DNA of 64,000 nt from Arthrobacter sp. StoSoilA2 (GTDB lineage Bacteria > Actinomycetota > Actinomycetes > Actinomycetales > Micrococcaceae). A model generated the notes under the pieces. It did not search any database. It saw only the letters and a list, made by a program, of their open reading frames with translations, and was not told the origin of the DNA. The first letter of the stretch is position 1; every line of letters starts with the position of its first letter. Where the stretch lies: assembly GCF_019977195.1 (NCBI RefSeq), contig NZ_AP024643.1:806001-870000 (forward strand). The letters run 5' to 3'. Positions 31,606 to 39,493 of the stretch are shown one piece after another. The position numbers and the translations under genes were made by a program.

Positions 31606-33638
31606 ACTGCGATCTCCGGCTTCAGCGTCTTGAGGGTCCACATCTTGTGTTTGCGGACAGCGAGCGTGGACAGTGCCGCTCCCAGCAAAGTGTATCCAAG
31701 CAGGCCCAGGACCGTCGGCCAGATCATGCTGAGTTCGCCGCCGTAGATCAGATGCCGCATCCCGGTGACGACGTAGCCCATGGGCAGGACTTCGTGCACC
31801 ACGTGAAGTGGCATGGGAGTGGTCTGCCAAGGGAACGTACCGCCCGAGGACACGAGCTGCAGAACCAGCAGGATCAGCACCACGAACTTGCCCGGGGTTC
31901 CCATGAGCGCGACGATGCCTTGGATGATCGCGCTGAACGCCATTACGGCGGCGAGCATGAACAGCCACATGCCCACGGGGTGGGCGGCGTTCAAGCCGAG
32001 GCCCAAATTCACCACGAGGGTCAGGATCGTGGCCTGCAGGACCGAGACAACGAAGAACGGAAGCCAGCCTCCGACGGCGATTTTCCATGCCGGGGCGTTC
32101 GACGCCAGCGCCCGCTGGGTGATAGGTCGCATGGCCTGTACCAGCATGAACACACCGATCCAGAGCGCCAGCGTCAGGAAGAAGGGTGCCAGGCCGGCGC
32201 CATAAGAACCTGCCTTGGCCTGCGATACGTTGTCCACCGCGACCGGATCTGCGATCACTTTGGAAACACTGCTCTTCTGTTCATCGTTCGGGTTCGGGAT
32301 TTCCCCGGCACCCTTGGCAAGCTCTGTGGCCAGGGTATGTGAGCCATCGGAAGCCTTCACTGCGCCAGTGGCAAGCTGTCCGGCACCGTCGTTGAGTTGG
32401 TGGGCGCCGTCGTCGAGCTTTATGGCACCGTCCAGTGCGCTCTGCTGGCCGGCGGCCAGCGCGGAAACCCCGGTTTTCAGCTGCCCGGCTCCGGCCGCTG
32501 CCTGCGAAATCGCGTCCGTGAGAGCAGGCGTTGCGGCGGCGAGCTTCGATGCCCCTGCGCTCACCGCAGCTGAACCATCGGAGAGCTGTTGGATCTTGGC
32601 GGCGTCGCCCGCGATCTTGGCCTTTGCGTCCGTGACGGGGCTAGATGCGGCGGCCGCGTCGAAGTCCGCCAGGACCTTGTCTGCCTGCTCCTGCGTCAGT
32701 ACGCCGGCGGTGACCAGACGGGTGTTGGATTCCACAACACGGTTGCGGAGGCCCTTGTCCGCGGCATCCAGCTGCCCGACGACGTCCTGGACCTTCGCAT
32801 TCAGCTCGGCGTTCCCGGCGGCTACTTGCGCCGCACCGTCGGCAAGCTTTTGCGAATCCGCCGGGAGGGTAGCCGTTTTGTTCTTCAGCTCAGTGAGGCC
32901 CGAGCTCAGCTGACCGGCGCCGCTGTTGAGTTGCACAGCGCCGTCGCGCAGTTCGGTCTGCCCGGCGACCAGCTGATCGGCCCCGGTGACCAACTGCGTG
33001 GTTCCGTCATGCAGCCTTGCAGCGCCATCGCTGAGCTGACCCACTCCCGTGGCGAGTTCGGACGCTCCGTCCGCAGCTTTCACGATGGAGGAGTGGATGG
33101 TACCGAAGCCGGTGAGGAGTTGGTTGGCTGTTTCCTCGCCGACCTCCTTGGCGACCGTTGAATGAACTGCTGTGGTGAGTTTGTCCACGATGGTGCTCAG
33201 CAGGTAATTGTTGGCGTCGTTCGTGGTGACATGGAGCATCGCCTGGTTGGCGGCGTCGAAGCTGCCGGGGGAGACCAGGTTTGCGGAGAAGTCCTTGGGG
33301 ATCCGCAGAGCGAAGGCGTATTCGCCGGTCCGAACACCAGCCTCTGCGGCTTCGGCGCTGGAAACCTGCTTCCAGTTGAAGACGTGGCCGTCTACCAGGC
33401 TGTCAGCAACCTTCTTGCCAGCCTGCAGCTCGGTGCCATCCTTGGACGTTGCCCCTGTGTCCTCAACCACCAAGGCGGCGTCGATCTGGTTCAGATTGCC
33501 GTACGGATCCCAATTGGCGTAGAGATACACCGCGCCGTAGAGCAGCGGCACCATGGTCAGGGCCAGGATGGTCAGCTTGGGCAGGAGCCCGCCGGTCATG
33601 CGCTTGAGTTCGGAGCGGGCGAGCCGCAGAACAGTCAC
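31602..33638 (-). CDS. YhgE/Pip-family membrane protein (ABC-2 permease-like)
   Basis: 678 residues. TM1 lies near residues 18-40. A long extracytoplasmic region has many ~7-residue repeats of the GAxQLxxG type (GVGQLSDGAARLHDGTTQL), likely a coiled-coil stalk. A C-terminal block of five to six helices (~490-670) carries ABC-2-like motifs. This is the YhgE/phage-infection-protein family, related to ESX- and lipid-associated exporters. It starts with GTG overlapping the ATPase-like gene's TGA and is followed by an overlapping TetR gene. Confidence 0.88.
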   Translation of the reverse strand: MTVLRLARSELKRMTGGLLPKLTILALTMVPLLYGAVYLYANWDPYGNLNQIDAALVVEDTGATSKDGTELQAGKKVADSLVDGHVFNWKQVSSAEAAEAGVRTGEYAFALRIPKDFSANLVSPGSFDAANQAMLHVTTNDANNYLLSTIVDKLTTAVHSTVAKEVGEETANQLLTGFGTIHSSIVKAADGASELATGVGQLSDGAARLHDGTTQLVTGADQLVAGQTELRDGAVQLNSGAGQLSSGLTELKNKTATLPADSQKLADGAAQVAAGNAELNAKVQDVVGQLDAADKGLRNRVVESNTRLVTAGVLTQEQADKVLADFDAAAASSPVTDAKAKIAGDAAKIQQLSDGSAAVSAGASKLAAATPALTDAISQAAAGAGQLKTGVSALAAGQQSALDGAIKLDDGAHQLNDGAGQLATGAVKASDGSHTLATELAKGAGEIPNPNDEQKSSVSKVIADPVAVDNVSQAKAGSYGAGLAPFFLTLALWIGVFMLVQAMRPITQRALASNAPAWKIAVGGWLPFFVVSVLQATILTLVVNLGLGLNAAHPVGMWLFMLAAVMAFSAIIQGIVALMGTPGKFVVLILLVLQLVSSGGTFPWQTTPMPLHVVHEVLPMGYVVTGMRHLIYGGELSMIWPTVLGLLGYTLLGAALSTLAVRKHKMWTLKTLKPEIAV

Positions 33639-34405
33639 TTTGCAGTCCTTTGAAGGTCTTTGAATTCGGGTTCGGATGCTTCGCCTTGAATCTCGCGGGC
33701 CGGGATTGGGCTCGTTGTCGCTTGCGCGTTCGTCGCCTGTGCCGGCTCGGACACTTCAACGGTTTCCGGTTCCTGCGGGTGGGCCACTGAGTTGCCAATT
33801 ACGGCAGCAGGGCCAGCCCAGTTGTCCGGGAGGGCGCTGACGACGGCGACGACGGCAAGGGGCCGCCCGGCGTCGGACGCCAGTGCCTCAAGCCGGGGCA
33901 ACCACGCCGCGGGATCGGCGCTGTGGCGATCGGGTGAATCGACCACCAGGAGGTCGGTAGCTGGATCTGCCAAGGCGAGGGCGGTCAGGAGCTCGAGCCG
34001 GCGGGCGGCGGGAAGCTGTTCGATCCACAGGCCGGCAATGTCTTCGAAGCTGTTGATCTTCAGCCACGGTTTGCTGAGCAGCGCGCCACGGTAACGGCGG
34101 GGGATGAGGGAGAGGTCCTCTGTGACGAGGTCGCGAACGCTTAGATGCTGTTCAGGCTCATTGACGCCGGGCGAATCCACCAAGGCGCTCGCCAGCCGGA
34201 TCTTCTTGGTCTTGCTGTTGTTGTCCCAACTGAGTACGCCGTTGCTGGGTTTCATGCGGCCACTGAGTGCCAAGGCCAAGGCGGTCCGCTGATCCTGGCC
34301 TTCGCCGGCCACGAGCAAGAGTTCGCCACGACGGGCCTGGAGTGACGTTGCCGGAAGGAGGTCATCCCGGCGGCCGTTGATCTGGAGTTGCTGTACGGAC
34401 AGCAC
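33635..34405 (-). CDS. Degenerate ABC-ATPase-like partner of YhgE
   Basis: 256 residues with the outline of an ABC nucleotide-binding domain, but key motifs are eroded. The Walker A position reads VAGEGQDQRTAL, with Gln-Arg in place of Gly-Lys. The signature region reads EQLPAARRLELLTAL rather than LSGGQ-type. Walker B LLVVDSPDRHS keeps Asp but lacks the catalytic Glu. The H-loop His is absent. The last ~50 residues are a Glu/Ala/Pro-rich tail. It may be a structural or regulatory subunit. It is the first gene of the TetR-controlled operon. Confidence 0.7.
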   Translation of the reverse strand: MLSVQQLQINGRRDDLLPATSLQARRGELLLVAGEGQDQRTALALALSGRMKPSNGVLSWDNNSKTKKIRLASALVDSPGVNEPEQHLSVRDLVTEDLSLIPRRYRGALLSKPWLKINSFEDIAGLWIEQLPAARRLELLTALALADPATDLLVVDSPDRHSADPAAWLPRLEALASDAGRPLAVVAVVSALPDNWAGPAAVIGNSVAHPQEPETVEVSEPAQATNAQATTSPIPAREIQGEASEPEFKDLQRTAK

Positions 34406-34438
34406 AATGAGCCTTTCGCAGAAATGGTGTCTGCTGAA

Positions 34439-34467
34439 AGTCTAACTGAACTGACCAGTCAGTTCAA
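34439..34467 (-). promoter_or_regulatory. Promoter with embedded TetR operator
   Basis: On the minus strand TTGAAC (34467-34462) and TAGACT (34444-34439) are separated by 17 bp. A palindrome with 9-bp perfect arms TGAACTGAC/GTCAGTTCA and a 2-bp centre (34447-34466) covers the spacer and most of the -35 box. A repressor bound here would block RNA polymerase. The TetR protein encoded in the same operon is the obvious candidate. Confidence 0.75.
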
Positions 34468-34474
34468 ATAAGCG

Positions 34475-35932
34475 CTAGAGGCCGTACTTCTCCAAAAGCC
34501 GCAACCACACCTCGCTGAGGGTGGGGTACGACGGCACAGCGTGCCACAACCTGTCCAAGGGGACTTCGCCTACGATCGCGATGGTGGCCGAGTGGAGCAG
34601 TTCAGCTACCCCCGGCCCGACGAACGTAGCGCCAAGGATGACTTTCCGGTCCTCGTCCACCACGATCTGCGCCCACCCTTTGTAATCGGCGGAATAGAGC
34701 TGGGATCCGGAGACATTGATGGGCAACTCCACTCCTGTGACGTGCTTGCCCTGGAGCAGGGCCTGCTCAAGGCTGGGACCCACCGAGGCCACTTCCGGAT
34801 CTGTGAAGACGACGCTTGGAATGGCGTGCTCGTCGGCCGTGTGTGCCCACGCGCTCCAGGGGCGGGGCGTGCCCTGGAGCTTGCCATTTGCCCGGGCAAC
34901 GATGGCATCGCCGGTAGCCCGGGCTTCGTACTTGCCCTGGTGCGTGAGCAACACATTGCCCGCGGCATCGCCTGCGGCGTACAGCCACAGTCCACTGGTG
35001 CCATCGCTTGCCGGGCCCTCCACCAGCCCACTGGCATCCGTGGTGAGCCGGAGCGGTTTTCCGTTCTGCGGTTCAACGCCCACATTTTCCAAGCCCAAAT
35101 TGGCCAATGCCGGATGCCGGCCGGACGCGACCAGGAGTTTGTCAGCCGTAACGGTCCCGCCGTTGAACGTGACGGTGACCGAGCCGTCGTCGTTCTTTTC
35201 CACTTTGTCCACATCCGTGTGGAGGTGGACTGTTACGCCATCGGCGCGCAGCCCGGCCAGGACCAGTTCAGCTGCCTCTTCTGGATAGCTGCTCAGAAGG
35301 CGACCACGAGCAATAAGTGTCACCACCGAACCAAGGCGGGCAAAAGCCTGGGCCAATTCGACGCCGGCCACTCCACCTCCGAGCACCGCAAACCGCTGTG
35401 GGATGACTTTTGCCGCAGTGGCACCGCGGGTGGTCCAGAAGGGTACGTCCTTGAGGCCCTCGATATCCGGGATGGTAGGTGTGGAACCTGTGGCCACGAC
35501 CACGGCATGGTGCGCCTTGAGCGCGTAGCTATTGCCGTCGAGCCCGTCCACCTGGACCTCGCGTGGTCCTGTGATGCGCCCGCGCCCACGGATCAGCTCG
35601 ATGCCGGCGCTATCCAGCCATTCGACCTGGCTCCCGTCCTGCCAATTGTTCGTGAACCAGTCCCGGTGCTTCAGGGCCGACTTTGCGTCGATAACTCCAG
35701 TGACCGCTTCCGACGCTCCGGGAATTCCCTGCGCCGCGTGGAGCACGCTGCCTGGCCGGAGGAGCGCTTTGGAAGGAATGCACGCCCAATACGAGCATTC
35801 GCCGCCAACCAGTTCGCTTTCCACAACCACTGCCGTCAGTCCGCCACGAGCCACGCGGTCCGCGACATTTTCCCCGACGGCGCCCGCGCCGATCACAATT
35901 ACGTCGAATTCACGGGAGTTTTCGGCAGCCAT
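34475..35932 (-). CDS. FAD-dependent pyridine nucleotide-disulfide oxidoreductase
   Basis: 485 residues, class I family (lipoamide dehydrogenase, mercuric reductase). FAD motif is VIGAGAVGENVADRV. The redox pair is in GECSYWACIPSK (C-x4-C). The NAD(P) motif is FAVLGGGVAGVELAQ, and the dimerisation domain begins near residue 350. The terminal active-site motif reads WHAVPSYPTLSEV where lipoamide dehydrogenases have HAHPTLSE, so the catalytic His is probably shifted or absent. Substrate uncertain; possibly a soluble transhydrogenase or quinone-type reductase. Confidence 0.85.
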   Translation of the reverse strand: MAAENSREFDVIVIGAGAVGENVADRVARGGLTAVVVESELVGGECSYWACIPSKALLRPGSVLHAAQGIPGASEAVTGVIDAKSALKHRDWFTNNWQDGSQVEWLDSAGIELIRGRGRITGPREVQVDGLDGNSYALKAHHAVVVATGSTPTIPDIEGLKDVPFWTTRGATAAKVIPQRFAVLGGGVAGVELAQAFARLGSVVTLIARGRLLSSYPEEAAELVLAGLRADGVTVHLHTDVDKVEKNDDGSVTVTFNGGTVTADKLLVASGRHPALANLGLENVGVEPQNGKPLRLTTDASGLVEGPASDGTSGLWLYAAGDAAGNVLLTHQGKYEARATGDAIVARANGKLQGTPRPWSAWAHTADEHAIPSVVFTDPEVASVGPSLEQALLQGKHVTGVELPINVSGSQLYSADYKGWAQIVVDEDRKVILGATFVGPGVAELLHSATIAIVGEVPLDRLWHAVPSYPTLSEVWLRLLEKYGL

Positions 35933-35958
35933 GGGAGAAGCCTACAACCGCTGCCGCC

Positions 35959-36023
35959 GCGTTGTGAGGCCCGTTCCGCGTGCTTCGCGGGGGTTTTGGG
36001 GCGCAGAGCAGGCCCAGCAACGC
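35959..36023. repeat. Gene-end palindrome repeat, copy 2
   Basis: Left arm GCGTTGTGAGGCCCG..CCGCG and right arm CGCAGAGCAGGCCCAGCAAC are imperfectly complementary around a ~22-nt centre. The right arm is nearly identical to copies 1 and 3. It lies between the nanE stop and the oxidoreductase start, downstream of the sialic-acid operon. Confidence 0.7.
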
Positions 36024-36036
36024 GGGGGCTGAGCCC

Positions 36037-36723
36037 TTAGGCGTGCATCGCGCCCTTGAACCAGCCCGTAATCGTGGCCGGATGCGTGATCGCGGTGCCC
36101 ACAACCACTGCGAACGCGCCGGCATTGAGGGCCTGACATGCCTGGGTGGGGGTGTGGATGCGACCTTCGGCGATGAGCGGCTTGCCCAGTTCGGCAGAGG
36201 CGATCTGCTCCAGCAACTCCAGGTCCGGGCCGTCGGTCTTGGGGCGCTCGCCGGTGTAACCAGCCAACGTTGTGCCGATCAGGTCCGCGCCGGCTTCAAC
36301 GGCTGCAACAGCATCGTCGAAGGAACCGCAGTCCGCCATGACCAGCGCGTGGGACTCGGCATGGATGCCGGCAACGGTCGCAGCCAGCGACAAACCGTCC
36401 GGGCGGGCCCGGCGTGTGCCATCAAGCGCGACAACATGTGCACCGGCACCAGCCACGGCAAGCGCGTGCCGGAGAGTGGGGGTGATGAAGACCCCATCAT
36501 GCCCGTCCTTCCAGAGCCCGATGACGGGAACTTCGACGGCGGCACGCGCGAACTGTACGTCGGCTAACCCTTGGACGCGGATCGCCGCAGCACCGCCGAT
36601 GACAGCCGAGGCCGCCACCTGGGCCGTGGTGCGGGGATCGCGCATGGGTTCGCCGGGATACGCCTGGCAGGAGACGATCAGCTGGGAACGGAGGGCTTTG
36701 ATGCCTTCGGGGGTCAGGATCAT
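36037..36723 (-). CDS. nanE: N-acetylmannosamine-6-phosphate 2-epimerase
   Basis: 228 residues, a TIM barrel of the NanE family. It has LIVSCQAYPGEPMRDP at the start, AAAIRVQG, PVIGLWKDG, VVALDGTRRARPDG, ADCGSFDDAVAA, GTTLAGYT and LIAEGRIHTPTQA. The last holds the catalytic-type Lys/Glu surroundings. It converts ManNAc-6-P to GlcNAc-6-P in sialic acid breakdown. It is the last gene of the operon, downstream of nanK and nanA. The nagA/nagB genes needed next are not in the window. Confidence 0.93.
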   Translation of the reverse strand: MILTPEGIKALRSQLIVSCQAYPGEPMRDPRTTAQVAASAVIGGAAAIRVQGLADVQFARAAVEVPVIGLWKDGHDGVFITPTLRHALAVAGAGAHVVALDGTRRARPDGLSLAATVAGIHAESHALVMADCGSFDDAVAAVEAGADLIGTTLAGYTGERPKTDGPDLELLEQIASAELGKPLIAEGRIHTPTQACQALNAGAFAVVVGTAITHPATITGWFKGAMHA

Positions 36724-36735
36724 GTTGTCTCTCTT

Positions 36736-37725
36736 CTAAAGGACGAGTTTCGCGGCACCAACGATGGCCGCGGTGTTGCCCAGGGTTGCCCGCAGCACGG
36801 GGACCTTGGCCAACGGTGCCAGTAATTCCTGGCGCAAAGCCGTCTCCATGGGCTTCCACCAAAGATCGGCGGCGTCGGCCAGTCCACCAGAAATCACCAC
36901 GGTTTCAGGGTCAAGAATGTTGATGAGTCCGCCCACCGCTTGGCCTGCGGCGGCCGCGCCGAGACCAACGGCCCGCAACGCGGCGGCGCGCCCGTCAGCG
37001 GACACAGCGGCAGCACCGCCGTCGTGAGTTCCCGAAGCGGCCAGCGCAAACACGCCCCGCGTGTCCGCTGCCTCATGCGAGGAACCACCAAAGCGCAGGT
37101 ACGACTCGTAGATGGCGGGCCCCGAAGCCACGGCCTCGACGTGTCCTGATCCACCACACACACAAGACAGCGGAACGCCGTCAAATACAGCCAGCGGCGA
37201 CGCGAAGTGACCCACATGCCCGCCAACAAAGCGGTGTCCGAGAACAGGTTCGCCGTTCAGCACAAAGCTCCCGCCGACGCCGGTTCCGAACGCCACCATG
37301 AGCGAACTTGAGGAGCCGGCGGCCGCGCCAAGCCAGGCCTCACCGAGGGCGTGGGCGTGGACGTCGTTGACGGCCCGGACCGCCGAAAGAGGCAGGGAAA
37401 GCCGGGTGGACAGCCCTGAAACAAGCTCAGTCCCGGCCCAGCCATGAATCGCATCCGTGGCTGACACCACGGCCCCGGAAGAAGCATCGATGACCCCGGC
37501 GGAGCCGATGCCGACGCCGGAAACTGTAACTCCGGCGTCGGCAGCCCGCTCCACCAAGCCCGCGATCAGCGCCGCGGTGGCGTCGAGGATCGCTTCGCCA
37601 CCGTCCCTGTTCAACGTCGGAATGGTCTCCGACATGAGCACTTCACCACGCTCGGAAACAACCCCGGCGGCAGTTTTGGTGCCGCCGAGGTCAACACCGA
37701 CCACGTGGGTCATGGAAGGGGTCAT
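36736..37725 (-). CDS. nanK: ROK-family sugar kinase, probably N-acetylmannosamine kinase
   Basis: 329 residues. The ATP-binding motif is VVGVDLGGTKTAAGVV, the catalytic Asp lies in VRAVNDVHAHALGE and the ROK signature region in VAFGTGVGGSFVLNGEPVLG. The zinc motif of ROK kinases, C-x-C-G-x2-G-C-x-E, reads CVCGGSGHVE, so the third Cys is His. Between nanA and nanE, the role is phosphorylation of ManNAc. A second ATG at 37713 is a possible start. Confidence 0.85.
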   Translation of the reverse strand: MTPSMTHVVGVDLGGTKTAAGVVSERGEVLMSETIPTLNRDGGEAILDATAALIAGLVERAADAGVTVSGVGIGSAGVIDASSGAVVSATDAIHGWAGTELVSGLSTRLSLPLSAVRAVNDVHAHALGEAWLGAAAGSSSSLMVAFGTGVGGSFVLNGEPVLGHRFVGGHVGHFASPLAVFDGVPLSCVCGGSGHVEAVASGPAIYESYLRFGGSSHEAADTRGVFALAASGTHDGGAAAVSADGRAAALRAVGLGAAAAGQAVGGLINILDPETVVISGGLADAADLWWKPMETALRQELLAPLAKVPVLRATLGNTAAIVGAAKLVL

Positions 37726-37731
37726 GAAAAT

Positions 37732-38649
37732 TTAGACCAGCCCGTTCCGTTCCAGGATTTCGCGAATCAACGCCGTTTCGGCATCGTTCAGGGACAGCAT
37801 GGGCTCGCTCATGGTGTTGGACTCAATAACTCCCATGACCTGCAGCGCGGTCTTGAAAGCACCGAGACCTGCAGCGCCGCCGGAGACGCGACCGTTGGGG
37901 GTGTAGACGATCTCGAAGACGTCGGCCAGACGGTCCTGCTCCCTTGCTGCGAGAGCCCAGTCGCCCGTCTGGGCAGCGTCGAACAGGCGGTGGTAGCCGG
38001 CAGGATCAACGTTGCCGAGACCCGGAACCACGCCCTGCGCACCGCCCAGGAGGGCGCCGTCCACCACAACTTCGTGGCCAGTGAAGATAGCGAAGTTGGG
38101 AATGTCCTTGGCGGCGAGCAGCAGTTGGCGGAACGAAACGTCGTCGCCCGAGGAGTCCTTGACGCCGGCAATGACGCCGTCGCGGCCGAGGCGTACCAAG
38201 AGGTCCATGGGCAGCTTGAAGTGCGTGCGGACCGGGACGTCGTAAGCGAAGATCGGCTTCTCGATGGCGGCGTGGATGCTGCGGAAATGCGTCTCGGTTT
38301 CCGCCGCATTGCCGATGGCGTAGTACATGGACGTGACAACGATCGCGTCGGCACCTAGATCCACCACCTTCCGCGCTTCCTCGATCACCCGGTTGGTGGT
38401 CTGCTCGTTGGCGCCGACGATCAGCGGGACCGCTCCGGCGTTGGCGTCGGCGATGGTGGAGACCACCAGCTCACGCTCGGCGTTGGTGAGGTAGGGGACT
38501 TCTCCGGAGGAGCCGAGGACGAAAAGTCCGGACACACCGCCGTCGATCAGGTGCTTGGTGACGTTCTTCAGCGACGCGGTGTCGATGCTGCCGTCGGCGT
38601 GGCGGGGGGTGATGACCGGGGGGATGACGCCCTGGAACTGAGTGGACAC
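37732..38649 (-). CDS. nanA: N-acetylneuraminate lyase (DHDPS/NAL family)
   Basis: 305 residues, a TIM barrel of class I aldolases. Schiff-base Lys164 lies in GVKDSSGD, Tyr136 in FAYDVP, and the carboxylate-binding loop GSSGE at 46-50. Location directly before nanK and nanE points to cleavage of Neu5Ac to ManNAc and pyruvate. By sequence alone other DHDPS-like aldolases would be possible. Transcribed from the ABC-transporter side. Confidence 0.85.
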   Translation of the reverse strand: MSTQFQGVIPPVITPRHADGSIDTASLKNVTKHLIDGGVSGLFVLGSSGEVPYLTNAERELVVSTIADANAGAVPLIVGANEQTTNRVIEEARKVVDLGADAIVVTSMYYAIGNAAETETHFRSIHAAIEKPIFAYDVPVRTHFKLPMDLLVRLGRDGVIAGVKDSSGDDVSFRQLLLAAKDIPNFAIFTGHEVVVDGALLGGAQGVVPGLGNVDPAGYHRLFDAAQTGDWALAAREQDRLADVFEIVYTPNGRVSGGAAGLGAFKTALQVMGVIESNTMSEPMLSLNDAETALIREILERNGLV

Positions 38650-38686
38650 AGAATTCTCCGTTGTTTGTAGCTTGTGAAGGGAAAAA

Positions 38687-39493
38687 CTAGATGTGGAGCA
38701 GGCTCGGCGCGGCGCCCAGCAGCTTCTTGGTGTAGTCGTTGCTGGGGTTGTCGAAGACCTGGGTGGCTGTGCCTTGTTCGACGATCTTGCCGAAGTACAT
38801 GACGCAGATACGGTCCGAGACGTAGCGGACGGTCTGGATGTCGTGCGAGATGAACACCATGCCGAGGTTCAGCTGGGTCTTCAGGTCAGACAACAGGTTC
38901 AGGACCTGCGCGCGGACCGAAACGTCCAGGGCCGACGTCGGCTCGTCAGCCACAATGATGTCAGGATCCAACGCCAGTGCACGGGCGATCGCCACACGCT
39001 GGCGCTGACCACCGGAAACCTGCGACGGCGTCACCTCGGCTGCCGAGTGCGGCAGGCCAACCAGCGCCAACAGTTCCTTGACCTTGGCAGCACGGCTGGC
39101 AGCGTTTCCGATGCCGTGGATCTGCAGGGGGTCGGTGAGGATGTCCTGGATGGTCATGCGCGGGTTGAGCGCCGTAGCCGGGTCCTGGAAGACGACCGAG
39201 ACGGAGCGTCCAAACCGCTTTCGCATGGCGGCGTTGCGCTTGATTGCTGGCTTTCCGTGGAACAAGACCTGGCCCGACGTCGGCGGTTGAAGTCCCACAA
39301 GTACGGACGCGAGGGTGGACTTGCCACAGCCGGACTCACCAACGATGCCCACGGTTTCGCCGCGGCTGATGGTGAAGTCCACTCCGTCGACGGCTTTGAC
39401 GATGTTGGGTCGGAAAAGTCCGCCGGTCCTTGCATGGTGGTAGACCTTGACGTCTTTGAGCTCGATGACCGGCTTGGAGCCTGAATCGCTCAT
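38687..39493 (-). CDS. Peptide-type ABC transporter ATPase (OppF/DppF-like)
   Basis: 268 residues. Walker A is GIVGESGCGKSTL, signature VSGGQRQRVAIARAL, Walker B DIIVADEPTSALDV, and the C-terminal OppF-type extension ends in KKLLGAAPSLLHI. Its ATG overlaps the preceding fused permease/ATPase gene's stop (ATGA). It supplies the second ATPase half-site of the importer, which probably carries sialic acid given the adjacent nan genes. Confidence 0.93.
   Translation of the reverse strand: MSDSGSKPVIELKDVKVYHHARTGGLFRPNIVKAVDGVDFTISRGETVGIVGESGCGKSTLASVLVGLQPPTSGQVLFHGKPAIKRNAAMRKRFGRSVSVVFQDPATALNPRMTIQDILTDPLQIHGIGNAASRAAKVKELLALVGLPHSAAEVTPSQVSGGQRQRVAIARALALDPDIIVADEPTSALDVSVRAQVLNLLSDLKTQLNLGMVFISHDIQTVRYVSDRICVMYFGKIVEQGTATQVFDNPSNDYTKKLLGAAPSLLHI

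Noticed and set aside
31606..32088. N-terminal extension of the TetR regulator by about 160 codons
   Set aside because: The extension lies entirely inside the YhgE gene in another frame and is not protein-like. The ATG at 31605 overlaps the YhgE stop in the usual coupled manner.
34541..36040. 499-codon frame antisense to the disulfide oxidoreductase
   Set aside because: It complements a gene with clear FAD, disulfide and NAD motifs, and it runs through the repeat at 35959-36023.
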